Shown here piece by piece: positions 10,938-16,683 of a DNA stretch of 16,683 nt. The DNA is from F23-B02 sp963610045. GTDB taxonomy: Bacteria; Bacillota; Clostridia; Oscillospirales; Oscillospiraceae. Positions within the stretch are counted from its first letter, which is position 1, and every line of letters starts with the position of its first letter. The position numbers and the translations under genes are program-made. The stretch is taken from the NCBI GenBank assembly GCA_963610045.1, contig CAVDMS010000033.1, forward strand, positions 1-16,683, written 5' to 3'. The notes beneath the pieces are model-generated. The model saw only the letters and a program-made list of their open reading frames with translations, had not been told where the DNA came from and made no database searches.

Positions 10938-10943
10938 CCTCCC
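10938..10943 (-). promoter_or_regulatory. Ribosome binding site that fixes the DUF421 start
   Basis: On the minus strand GGGAGG occupies 10943-10938, followed by 8 bases and then ATA at 10929. There is no comparable site before the first in-frame ATG at 10875, so this argues that translation starts near 10929. Confidence 0.6.
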
Positions 10944-10969
10944 GGACTATTTTCTCCGGCAGTCGGCAA

Positions 10970-10998
10970 ATTATCAGTAATGAAGGTGATTTTTTGAA
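10970..10998 (-). promoter_or_regulatory. Possible sigma-A promoter for the DUF421-DUF4363 pair
   Basis: On the minus strand TTCAAA (10998-10993) and GATAAT (10975-10970) are 17 bases apart, giving 4/6 and 5/6 matches to -35 and -10. Transcription would start near 10963, upstream of the DUF421 ribosome binding site. It overlaps the start and ribosome binding site of the divergent nagB-like gene, so the two directions could interfere. The -35 is weak. Confidence 0.4.
10982..10990 (+). promoter_or_regulatory. Ribosome binding site deciding the nagB-like TTG start
   Basis: GAAGGTGAT at 10982-10990 is a good anti-Shine-Dalgarno match; its AGG core is 7-8 bases before TTG 10994. The nearby ATG at 10980 is in another frame. 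Confidence 0.65.
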
Positions 10999-11677
10999 AA
11001 TTATCGTTGACAGTAAGGAGAATATTTCGAAAACCGTTGCCGATATGATGGCGGAGCGGCTTACATTAAAACCCGAAAGCGTTCTGTCTTTTACGGCTGA
11101 CGAAAGCCTCGTGCCGATATTCTCCGAGCTTTGCGGCAGAAACTGCTGCGAAAATGCGGTGTTTTTTAATCTTTGCGACTATGTAGTTCCTAAGGCTGAT
11201 TCCGGGGAAACCTCTTTACATCTTCTCCAATCCTCTCTCTTCTCCAAGCTCGGGATCACGCATATACATTCGCCGGACCCCGCAAAACCCGACGAATATG
11301 ACGAACTTATCGCAGAGCACGGCGGGATAGACATTGTCCTGCTCGGCATGGGGCTTAACGGCTGTATCGGCTTTAACGAGCCGTTCACGCCATATGACAG
11401 CCATACCCATATCGCCATGCTCACCGAGGTGACGAGGCGTGCGGGGACAGAGCGCTTTGGCTCTTTTGAAAATGTCCCGTATTTTGGCGTGACTATGGGA
11501 CTTAAAACGATCTGCGAATCCAAAACCGCAATTCTTGCGGCGTTCGGCAGCGAGAAAGCGGATATTGTTCATAAGCTTGTCTACGGAAAAACCATGACCG
11601 ATGTGCCTGCGGCTATGCTGCAAATGCACAGGGATATGATACTTTGCCTCGACGAAGAAGCGGCGGCAAAAATATAA
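10994..11677 (+). CDS. Glucosamine-6-phosphate deaminase (NagB)-fold protein, probable pseudoenzyme
   Basis: A 227-residue member of the NagB/6-phosphogluconolactonase superfamily. Matches to NagB include LLGMGLNGCIGFNEP (116-130), AGTERF (150-155), VPYFGVTMGLKTI (161-173), the Lys of GSEKA (185-189) and MLQMH (208-212). Residues I recall as catalytic in E. coli NagB are altered. The Asp72 position (NMDEY) reads NLCDY with Cys61. The Asp141-x-His143 pair (NDGH) reads LNGC with Asn122 and Cys124. The phosphate loop TGGTP reads TADES (34-38). The NEP Glu (Glu129) and distal Arg and Lys are kept. The frame is intact and about 20-40 residues shorter than enzymes of the family. Start TTG 10994 was chosen from its ribosome binding site; the upstream open frame has no family similarity. 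It lies 26 bases before glmM. The fold is clear and loss of deaminase activity is inferred. Confidence 0.8.
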   Translation: MKIIVDSKENISKTVADMMAERLTLKPESVLSFTADESLVPIFSELCGRNCCENAVFFNLCDYVVPKADSGETSLHLLQSSLFSKLGITHIHSPDPAKPDEYDELIAEHGGIDIVLLGMGLNGCIGFNEPFTPYDSHTHIAMLTEVTRRAGTERFGSFENVPYFGVTMGLKTICESKTAILAAFGSEKADIVHKLVYGKTMTDVPAAMLQMHRDMILCLDEEAAAKI

Positions 11678-11706
11678 AGAGGAATATAAAGGGGAATATA
11701 AAAATG
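11671..11706 (+). repeat. Three tandem 12-base units across the nagB-like/glmM junction
   Basis: Units start at 11671, 11683 and 11695: AATATAAAGAGG, AATATAAAGGGG and AATATAAAAATG. The first contains the TAA stop of the nagB-like gene and a ribosome-binding-like AAAGAGG. The second supplies AAAGGGG, 9 bases before the glmM start. The third ends in the glmM ATG itself. Confidence 0.85.
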
Positions 11707-13068
11707 GGTAAATACTTCGGGACGGACGGCTTCAGAGGCGAAGCAAACGTCGGACTGACCGTCATGCATGCATTTGAGATAGGAAGATACCTCGGTTGGT
11801 ATTACGGCAGAGACCACAAGGCGAGAATAGTAATCGGCAAGGATACGAGACGTTCAAGCTATATGTTTGAATCCGCACTTTGCGCAGGGCTTACCGCCTC
11901 CGGCGCCGACGCCTGCCTGCTCCACGTCACCACCACTCCGAGCGTCTCCTTCGTCGCAAGGGCGGACGATTTCGACTGCGGCATAATGATCTCCGCATCG
12001 CACAATCCCTACTACGACAACGGCATCAAGCTCATAAACGGCAGAGGCGAAAAGATGGACGACGAGATGCTAGGCGGCATCGAGGAGTACATTGACAGAG
12101 TGCAGTCCGGCGAAAAAGACACACTGCCTTACGCCGTCGGCGAGAAGATCGGGCGCACCGTTGACTATTCCGCAGGGCGCAACCGCTACATAGGCTACCT
12201 CATTTCTCTGGCGACCCGCTCCTACAAGGGCAAAAAGGTCGGACTTGACTGTGCAAACGGTAGCACATGGATGATGGCAAAGAGCGTGTTTGACGCACTC
12301 GGTGCTGACACCTATGTCATCGCAAACAACCCGGACGGCATCAATATAAACGTAGACTGCGGCTCTACGCACATCGAGAAGCTGCGCAGCTTCGTGTTGG
12401 AAAAGGGACTCGACGTCGGCTTTGCCTTTGACGGCGACGCCGACCGCTGCCTTGCCGTGGATGAAAAGGGCGGTATAATCACCGGTGACCACATCCTTTA
12501 TGTGTGCGGAAAGTACATGAAGGACAGCGGCATACTCGGCAATAAGAAGATCGTTACGACCGTTATGAGCAACCTCGGTCTTTACAAGGCGCTTGACGAG
12601 ATCGGCATCGGCTACGAAAAGACCGCCGTCGGCGATAAGTACGTCGCCGAGAATATGCGCAGCAACGGCCACATACTCGGCGGCGAGCAGTCGGGACATA
12701 TAATCTTCGGTAGGCTTGCAAGCTCCGGCGACGGTCTTTTGACTGCGATCAAGATCATGGAGGCTATGTGTGAGAGCAAGCAGCCGCTTTCCGTGTTGGC
12801 TTCCCCTGTCGTCATGTATCCGCAGGTGCTTAAAAACGTCGTCGTTGATGACAAGGACGAGACCTTAAACGACCCCGAAGTCAAAGCGGAGGTCGAGAAG
12901 ATAGGCGCAGAGCTTGGCAGCGAGGGCAGAGTGCTGCTCCGCAAGAGCGGGACCGAGCCGCTGCTGAGGATCATGGTCGAAGCGGGAAGCGTCGAGACCT
13001 GCAACGCCTGCGTTGACAGGATAATTGAAGCAATGAAACGCTGCGGAAGGCTTATAGCGGTGAAGTGA
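11704..13068 (+). CDS. glmM: Phosphoglucosamine mutase
   Basis: GlmM interconverts glucosamine-6-phosphate and glucosamine-1-phosphate on the route to UDP-GlcNAc and peptidoglycan. The 454-residue protein begins GKYFGTDGFRGEAN (2-15), the GlmM-type substrate loop. The phosphoserine loop is ISASHNP with Ser99, the metal-binding loop is DGDADR (243-248), the sugar-specificity loop is GGEQSGH (326-332), and the phosphate-binding end is RKSGTEPLLR (413-422). All four domains of the alpha-D-phosphohexomutase family are present. The frame is open upstream to 11644, but ATG 11704 with AAGGGG at 11689-11694 gives the family N-terminus. It follows the nagB-like gene by 26 bases and the acetyltransferase-like gene starts one base after its stop, so these three form an operon. 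Phosphomannomutase is a less likely alternative. Confidence 0.93.
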   Translation: MGKYFGTDGFRGEANVGLTVMHAFEIGRYLGWYYGRDHKARIVIGKDTRRSSYMFESALCAGLTASGADACLLHVTTTPSVSFVARADDFDCGIMISASHNPYYDNGIKLINGRGEKMDDEMLGGIEEYIDRVQSGEKDTLPYAVGEKIGRTVDYSAGRNRYIGYLISLATRSYKGKKVGLDCANGSTWMMAKSVFDALGADTYVIANNPDGININVDCGSTHIEKLRSFVLEKGLDVGFAFDGDADRCLAVDEKGGIITGDHILYVCGKYMKDSGILGNKKIVTTVMSNLGLYKALDEIGIGYEKTAVGDKYVAENMRSNGHILGGEQSGHIIFGRLASSGDGLLTAIKIMEAMCESKQPLSVLASPVVMYPQVLKNVVVDDKDETLNDPEVKAEVEKIGAELGSEGRVLLRKSGTEPLLRIMVEAGSVETCNACVDRIIEAMKRCGRLIAVK

Positions 13069-13069
13069 T

Positions 13070-13729
13070 ATGTATAAAATTGACGAAATGCTTGACCTTT
13101 CAAAGACCATAGCGAAGGACCTCTTTTGCGGAAAAACCTATGCGTGGGAGATACTGCCGGAGCTTAAAGATTACATCGTCCGCCTCGGAGCGACGCTGCC
13201 CAAGGACGAATATGACGAGGTCTCGGAAAATGTCTGGATCGCAAAGGACGCAAAGGTGTTCCCCTCGGCGTATATAGCGGCGCCCTGCATCATCGACCAC
13301 GGCGCCGAGGTTCGGCACTGTGCCTTTATACGGGGCAGCGCAATAGTCGGCAAGGGCGCTGTCGTCGGAAACTCCACGGAGCTTAAAAATTCCCTGCTGT
13401 TTGACGGCGTTCAGACCCCGCACTACAACTATGTGGGCGACTCGGTGCTTGGCTACAAGTCGCACATGGGCGCAGGCTCTATTACCTCGAACGTCAAGAG
13501 CGACAAAACCCTTGTCGTCATTAAGGACGGGGAGGAGAGCATCGAGACGCAGCGCAAGAAGGTCGGCGCAATGCTCGGCGATTTTGTCGAGATCGGCTGC
13601 AACAGTGTTCTCAATCCCGGCACCGTACTCGGTCGGCACGCAAGCGTTTACCCGACCTCCTGCGTGCGGGGTACCGTTCCCGAAAACGCGATATACAAGG
13701 ACAAGGACAACATCGTAATAAGGAAATGA
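13070..13729 (+). CDS. Left-handed beta-helix protein resembling the acetyltransferase half of GlmU
   Basis: A 219-residue protein. Residues 1-50 are helical with no clear motif. From about 53 it consists of hexapeptide repeats (VWIAKD, AKVFPSAYIA, AIVGKGAVVG, VLNPGTVLGRHASVYP). The segment PHYNYVGDSVLG (117-128) followed by MGAGSITSNVKSD (133-145) corresponds to the GlmU region GHLTYLGDAEIG...IGAGTITCNYDG, so His118 aligns with the GlmU catalytic His (about His363 in E. coli). There is no Rossmann-type uridylyltransferase domain. It may acetylate GlcN-1-P made by GlmM, or act in a sugar-nucleotide side path; database entries for such proteins often say UDP-GlcNAc pyrophosphorylase, which the missing domain argues against. 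ATG 13070 has GGTGA at 13059-13063. The fold is firm and the substrate inferred. Confidence 0.82.
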   Translation: MYKIDEMLDLSKTIAKDLFCGKTYAWEILPELKDYIVRLGATLPKDEYDEVSENVWIAKDAKVFPSAYIAAPCIIDHGAEVRHCAFIRGSAIVGKGAVVGNSTELKNSLLFDGVQTPHYNYVGDSVLGYKSHMGAGSITSNVKSDKTLVVIKDGEESIETQRKKVGAMLGDFVEIGCNSVLNPGTVLGRHASVYPTSCVRGTVPENAIYKDKDNIVIRK

Positions 13730-13732
13730 TAT

Positions 13733-13769
13733 AAAAAATCTCGGTAATACGGGCGTATTACCGAGATTT
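13733..13769. terminator. Bidirectional terminator between convergent genes
   Basis: A perfect 15-bp inverted repeat: AAATCTCGGTAATAC (13736-13750), loop GGGC (13751-13754), GTATTACCGAGATTT (13755-13769). On the minus strand the stem runs into six T (13738-13733), a strong terminator for the Cys-rich gene. On the plus strand the stem ends in only three T, so it is weaker there but still the only candidate end for the glmM operon. It sits 4 bases from each gene. Confidence 0.88.
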
Positions 13770-13773
13770 AAAA

Positions 13774-14556
13774 TTAGGTCAGCGACCTGTAGTCGTCGCA
13801 GCTTTCGATGCTGTCGGGAGGGAAGAACTCCTCCACCGGGAAGCGTATGCGTGAGAACATGGTGCAGGGATCGTCTTCGGTCGAGCCGATGCACTCCTTC
13901 TCCGGCATACAGTAATCGTATGCGGGGATAAGAAGCTGAGTGTTGCGCTCAAGCCGGATTATCGAGAACTGACCGAGCGTGACGCTGAGCTGCCGGCCGG
14001 GACGGTCGAGCAGAATGTCCTCACCGAACTCGTCACGGATAAACTGCGGGATGTCACGAGCCTCGGTGGTCGGCTCCGTACCGGGATCGACGATGCTCAT
14101 GTGCAGTGCGATGGGATCCACCGCATCGACCACGGCGTAGGGCATATCACGGTCGGCGCTCACGGGGGAATCGGATGAACCGAAGGTCTTGAGCCGACCC
14201 TCGCTGCCGAACAGCATGACACGCTTGTCGAAGATGGCAAGCCCCGTCAGCGTCATGTTGCCGGGGAAGGTCTCGCCGGTGACACGGTAGAAGTAGGTCA
14301 CATCGACGGTGTAGTAGCCTCTGTTGAGGCAGATCTCCTCAACGTTAACGCTGCAATAAAGCAGCTCTGCGCAGCGTGCTCTTACGCTGATGGCGTTATC
14401 TATGTAGGGTGCAGAGCTTGCGGTGGGGTAGACACGCAGGTCTTCAACGCAGTCTTTGTCCCGACAGGAATCCAGTATCTTGCGAGTGTTTATGCAGACG
14501 GCCTCTTTGATGCAGTCATTGCTGTCAACCGGGCCAGGAACGATCCTGTCTGCCAT
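13774..14556 (-). CDS. Conserved clostridial Cys-rich protein of unknown function
   Basis: A 260-residue protein without signal peptide or membrane segment. It has 11 cysteines, at 15, 21, 31, 36, 62, 68, 76, 216, 222, 231 and 253, clustered at both ends. Notable segments are CIKEAVCINTRKILDSCRDK (15-34) followed by DCVEDLRVY (35-43), NRGYYTVDVTYFYRVTGE (78-95), IFDKRVMLFGSEG (108-120) and PAYDYCMPEKECIG (211-224). I recall similar unnamed proteins in many spore-forming Clostridia but know no experimental function. The frame extends to 14595, but ATG 14556-14554 has GGAGGT (14568-14563) six bases upstream and is the better start. The upstream region resembles a mother-cell sporulation promoter, so a spore-related structural role is possible. 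It ends at a strong terminator. Confidence 0.72.
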   Translation of the reverse strand: MADRIVPGPVDSNDCIKEAVCINTRKILDSCRDKDCVEDLRVYPTASSAPYIDNAISVRARCAELLYCSVNVEEICLNRGYYTVDVTYFYRVTGETFPGNMTLTGLAIFDKRVMLFGSEGRLKTFGSSDSPVSADRDMPYAVVDAVDPIALHMSIVDPGTEPTTEARDIPQFIRDEFGEDILLDRPGRQLSVTLGQFSIIRLERNTQLLIPAYDYCMPEKECIGSTEDDPCTMFSRIRFPVEEFFPPDSIESCDDYRSLT

Positions 14557-14598
14557 AAGCATACCTCCATAAATGTTTTTGAAGAAAAACTTCACTAC

Positions 14599-14624
14599 AG
14601 TGTATGCTCATGGGGAAAAATTGT
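14599..14624 (-). promoter_or_regulatory. Sigma-K/sigma-E-like promoter for the Cys-rich gene
   Basis: On the minus strand CATACACT (14606-14599) matches the -10 of mother-cell sporulation sigma factors (CATAnnnT for sigma-K, CATACAnT for sigma-E). AC at 14624-14623, 16 bases upstream, matches the minimal sigma-K -35. No sigma-E type ATA element is seen. A sigma-A reading (TTGGCA at 14629-14624, then CATACA after 17 bases) has a poor -10. The leader to ATG 14556 would be about 36 bases. Confidence 0.45.
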
Positions 14625-14634
14625 GCCAAAAGCA

Positions 14635-14663
14635 TTTACAAGACTGAGCAAATGTAATAAAAT
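14635..14663 (+). promoter_or_regulatory. Sigma-A promoter for the DUF4364 gene
   Basis: TTTACA (14635-14640) and TAAAAT (14658-14663) are separated by exactly 17 bases, and each differs from consensus at one position. Transcription would begin near 14670, about 20 bases before the ATG and just ahead of the AGGAG ribosome binding site. Confidence 0.75.
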
Positions 14664-14690
14664 ATATTGACTAAATTTCAGGAGCGTAAC

Positions 14691-15221
14691 ATGAACGAGG
14701 GATTTGGATTCATACATGAAAAGCTTGATATAAAGCTTCTCATACTGTTTATATTACGGAGACTGCCCGGAGTTGTTGACAGAAGCATGCTTACTGAGCT
14801 TGTGCAGTGCGACGGGGGAGTGGGCTACTTCGATTTCTCCGACTGCCTCAGCGAGCTTGTGGACGCAGGGCAGGTTGAGGAATGTGAGTGCGGCTACAAA
14901 ATTACCGATAAAGGCGCCGCAAACTGTGAGACGGTCGAGAGCAGCTTGCCGTATTCCGTGCGCAAGAAGGCGGAGAAGCTCCTTGCACCGGAGGCGGAGC
15001 GTCTGCGCAGACTGGCGATGCTCACGGCGGAACACGAGGTCACCGACGACGGCTGCTTTGTTACGCTTGCGATGGATGACGGCAAGGGTGAGATTATTCG
15101 CATGAGGCTGCTTTGCTCAGGTGAGGAGCAGGCTAAACGCATAGAAGCAGGCTTTAAACGCTCTGCCGAGGAGATTTACGGCAAAATGATCGCCATGCTT
15201 GACGACACACAAAACGGATAG
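14691..15221 (+). CDS. DUF4364-family protein (winged-helix-like, probable regulator)
   Basis: A 176-residue soluble protein matching the clostridial DUF4364 family. The N-terminal half has KLDIKLLILFILRRLPG (11-27), GYFDFSDCLSELVDAGQVE (45-63) and YKITDKG (69-75), the layout of a PadR/MarR-like winged helix ending in a beta-wing. The C-terminal half (about 95-176) is helical with a central beta pair (DDGCFVTLAMDD). DNA binding is inferred from this layout only; the family has no characterised function that I know of. The frame opens at a TTG at 14667, but ATG 14691 with AGGAG at 14680-14684 is clearly the start, and the TTG would lie upstream of the predicted transcript. An intrinsic terminator follows 10 bases after its stop. 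Confidence 0.82.
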   Translation: MNEGFGFIHEKLDIKLLILFILRRLPGVVDRSMLTELVQCDGGVGYFDFSDCLSELVDAGQVEECECGYKITDKGAANCETVESSLPYSVRKKAEKLLAPEAERLRRLAMLTAEHEVTDDGCFVTLAMDDGKGEIIRMRLLCSGEEQAKRIEAGFKRSAEEIYGKMIAMLDDTQNG

Positions 15222-15231
15222 TGCTTATTAA

Positions 15232-15261
15232 GCCCATCCTGCGATGGGCATTTTTATTTTT
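15232..15261 (+). terminator. Intrinsic terminator between DUF4364 and asnA
   Basis: GCCCATC (15232-15238), loop CTGC, GATGGGC (15243-15249), then a T-rich tail ATTTTTATTTTT to 15261. The asnA ribosome binding site begins two bases after the tail. Confidence 0.85.
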
Positions 15262-15277
15262 GAAAGGAAACACTCTG

Positions 15278-16291
15278 ATGAAGTCATTCATACCCGAAGG
15301 ATATTCAAGTATACTGAGCGTCTATGATACGCAGAAGGCGATAAGCCTCTTAAAGCGCCTTTTTGAGGACAGGCTCGGTGCGCTGCTGAACCTCTACCGA
15401 GTGTCCGCACCGCTGTTTGTCGAGGCAGATTCCGGACTTAACGACAACCTCAACGGCTACGAGCGCCCCGTAAGCTTTGACATTCTGCGCTCCGACGCTC
15501 ACGCACAGGTCGTGCAGTCGCTTGCAAAGTGGAAGCGTCTTGCGCTGAAGCGCTACTGCTTCTACCCCGGTAAGGGACTTTACACCGACATGAACGCAAT
15601 ACGCCGTGACGAGGACGAGCTTGACAATCTTCACTCAATCTATGTCGATCAGTGGGACTGGGAAAAGGTCATACTTGCGGAAAACCGCAATCTCGACTAC
15701 CTTAAGCTCACGGTCATGGACATCGTGAAGGCTGTTTGCGACACGCAGGACACCATGCAGGCGATCTATCCGCAGCTCGGCAGCCTCGGCAAGCTTGAGC
15801 GCCGTGTAAGCTTTGTGACGTCGCAGGAGCTTGAGGATATGTACCCCGACAAGACCCCGAAGGAGCGTGAAAACGCATACCTCAAGGAGCATAAGACCGC
15901 ATTCATCATCGGCATCGGCGGTGCGCTGAAGTCCGGCAAACCGCATGACGGCAGAGCGCCCGACTACGACGATTGGAGCTTAAACGGCGACATCATGTTC
16001 TGGAACGAGCTTTTGGGCTGTGCCTTTGAGCTTAGCTCTATGGGCATCAGAGTCGATCCCGAAGCGTTGGACAGACAGCTCAGACTCTCCGGCTGTGACG
16101 ACAGGCGAGAGCTTCCGTATCACAAGATGCTCTTAAACGGTGAGCTGCCTCTCACCATCGGCGGCGGTATCGGTCAGTCCAGACTGTCCATGCTGCTGCT
16201 CGGCAAGGCGCATATCGGTGAGGTTCAGGCGTCGATTTGGGATAAGGACACCGTCGAGCTTTGCGAAAAAGCAAATGTCATGCTGCTGTAA
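15278..16291 (+). CDS. asnA: Aspartate-ammonia ligase (asparagine synthetase A)
   Basis: AsnA makes asparagine from aspartate, ATP and ammonia. The 337-residue length fits the family (about 330). It is a class II aminoacyl-tRNA-synthetase-like fold, with the typical N-terminus FIPEGYSS (4-11), LNDNLNGYERPVSF (54-67), AVVQSLAKWKR-like AQVVQSLAKWKR (76-87), YTDMNAIRRDE (102-112) and DQWDWEK (124-130). The C-terminal ATP-binding motif is GGGIGQSRLSMLLLGK, then HIGEVQASIW (295-321). The frame is open upstream to 15221, but ATG 15278 gives the family N-terminus and has AAAGGAAA at 15263-15270. An intrinsic terminator lies just upstream and no good promoter lies between, so expression may depend on read-through or attenuation. 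Confidence 0.95.
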   Translation: MKSFIPEGYSSILSVYDTQKAISLLKRLFEDRLGALLNLYRVSAPLFVEADSGLNDNLNGYERPVSFDILRSDAHAQVVQSLAKWKRLALKRYCFYPGKGLYTDMNAIRRDEDELDNLHSIYVDQWDWEKVILAENRNLDYLKLTVMDIVKAVCDTQDTMQAIYPQLGSLGKLERRVSFVTSQELEDMYPDKTPKERENAYLKEHKTAFIIGIGGALKSGKPHDGRAPDYDDWSLNGDIMFWNELLGCAFELSSMGIRVDPEALDRQLRLSGCDDRRELPYHKMLLNGELPLTIGGGIGQSRLSMLLLGKAHIGEVQASIWDKDTVELCEKANVMLL

Positions 16292-16311
16292 GGAGAAGCA
16301 TATTATAGATC

Positions 16312-16683
16312 ATGGAAATTATTGAAGCGATAAAAGTAATTATCCTCGGCATAGTTGAGGGAATAACCGAATGGCTGCCCATCTCAAGTACGGGACATCT
16401 TATCTTGGTCGATGAGTTTATAAAGCTCAACGAAAGTGCCGAATTTAAAGAGCTGTTCATGTACGTCATTCAGCTCGGCGCAATACTTGCGGTCGTTGTG
16501 TTGTTTTGGGATAAGATGTGGCCGTTCCAGAGCAAGGATAAATCGAAGCCCGTCATCAGAAAAGACGTGTTTTCGATGTGGTTCAAGGTCGTCGTCGCCT
16601 GTATTCCGGGCTTTCTCGCCTACATTGCACTTGATGCGATCTTCGTTGACGACTGCCGGATAATCGCAGCAGCACTCATTGTG
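16312..16683 (+). CDS. uppP: Undecaprenyl-diphosphatase UppP/BacA, 3'-truncated by window
   Basis: This membrane enzyme dephosphorylates undecaprenyl pyrophosphate to recycle the lipid carrier for peptidoglycan, and overproduction gives bacitracin resistance. The first 124 codons are visible. The signature EGITEWLPISSTGHL (16-30) carries the catalytic Glu and Ser/His residues of the family. Hydrophobic segments follow at about 50-63 and 90-107. Start ATG 16312 is fixed by an in-frame TAG at 16306-16308 directly upstream. The only ribosome-binding-like sequence, AAGGAG at 16290-16295 overlapping the asnA stop, is 16 bases away, which is unusually far. It lies 20 bases after asnA and is probably cotranscribed. 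The protein runs off the window end. Confidence 0.94.
   Translation, partial: MEIIEAIKVIILGIVEGITEWLPISSTGHLILVDEFIKLNESAEFKELFMYVIQLGAILAVVVLFWDKMWPFQSKDKSKPVIRKDVFSMWFKVVVACIPGFLAYIALDAIFVDDCRIIAAALIV

Noticed and set aside
10790..10993. Upstream extension of the nagB-like frame to an ATG at 10790
   Set aside because: The extension is antisense to the DUF421 coding region, has no family similarity, and a good ribosome binding site precedes TTG 10994.
11644..11703. Upstream extension of glmM to 11644
   Set aside because: It overlaps the end of the nagB-like gene and translates the 12-base repeat as a KNI pattern. ATG 11704 gives the exact GlmM N-terminus.
14575..14593. Small hairpins in the leader of the Cys-rich gene
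   Set aside because: The alternative stems are 4-6 bp and A/T-rich, too weak to call a riboswitch or attenuator.
15221..15277. Upstream extension of asnA to 15221
   Set aside because: It would translate through the terminator hairpin. ATG 15278 has a ribosome binding site and gives the family N-terminus.

Overview
The window looks like chromosomal core genome from a low-GC-lineage (Firmicutes/Clostridia) bacterium with a fairly GC-rich genome, most plausibly in the Oscillospirales/Ruminococcaceae area. This is inferred from gene content rather than from an rRNA: RNase M5, DUF4364, DUF421 paired with DUF4363, a clostridial-type GlmM, AlaRS with the clostridial Cys-rich insertion, and strong GGAGG-type ribosome binding sites. 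I see no rRNA, tRNA, CRISPR array, insertion sequence or phage gene. No gene-free stretch exceeds about 135 bases.

Region 1 (1-5416, + strand) is a tightly packed operon: the 3' part of mltG (cell-wall glycan terminase), a U32-family protein of the tRNA wobble-hydroxylation type, alaS and a HIT-family hydrolase. The first three genes overlap, and a perfect 14-bp hairpin terminator closes the operon. Region 2 (5432-9350, +) is comEC (DNA uptake channel), holA (clamp loader delta) and rnmV (RNase M5). Region 3 (9360-9871, +) is nrdR with its own extended -10 promoter.

Region 4 (9872-10929, - strand) is a DUF421 membrane protein followed by a DUF4363 protein. They converge on nrdR with no bases between the two stop codons. 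The DUF421 gene has no ATG, GTG or TTG at its expected N-terminus. Region 5 (10994-13769, +) is an amino-sugar cluster: a NagB-fold protein whose catalytic and phosphate-loop residues appear to be lost, glmM, and a left-handed beta-helix protein resembling the acetyltransferase half of GlmU. The nagB-like/glmM junction is built from three tandem copies of a 12-base unit. GlmM would make GlcN-1-P and the beta-helix protein could acetylate it, so a NagB-like protein without an active site would be a candidate sensor or regulator at the GlcN-6-P branch point.

Region 6 (13774-14690) holds a Cys-rich clostridial protein of unknown function on the - strand, divergent from a DUF4364 gene. The upstream region of the Cys-rich gene resembles a mother-cell sporulation promoter. 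Region 7 (14691-16683, +) is DUF4364, then asnA directly behind an intrinsic terminator, then the 5' part of uppP (undecaprenyl pyrophosphate phosphatase), cut by the window end.

Most of the window is ordinary housekeeping. The points worth following are the NagB-like pseudoenzyme with its repeat-built junction to glmM, the DUF421 gene without a standard start codon, and the sporulation-like promoter of the Cys-rich gene. Motifs, positions and spacings were read by eye. Family assignments rest on remembered family features and no database search was run.
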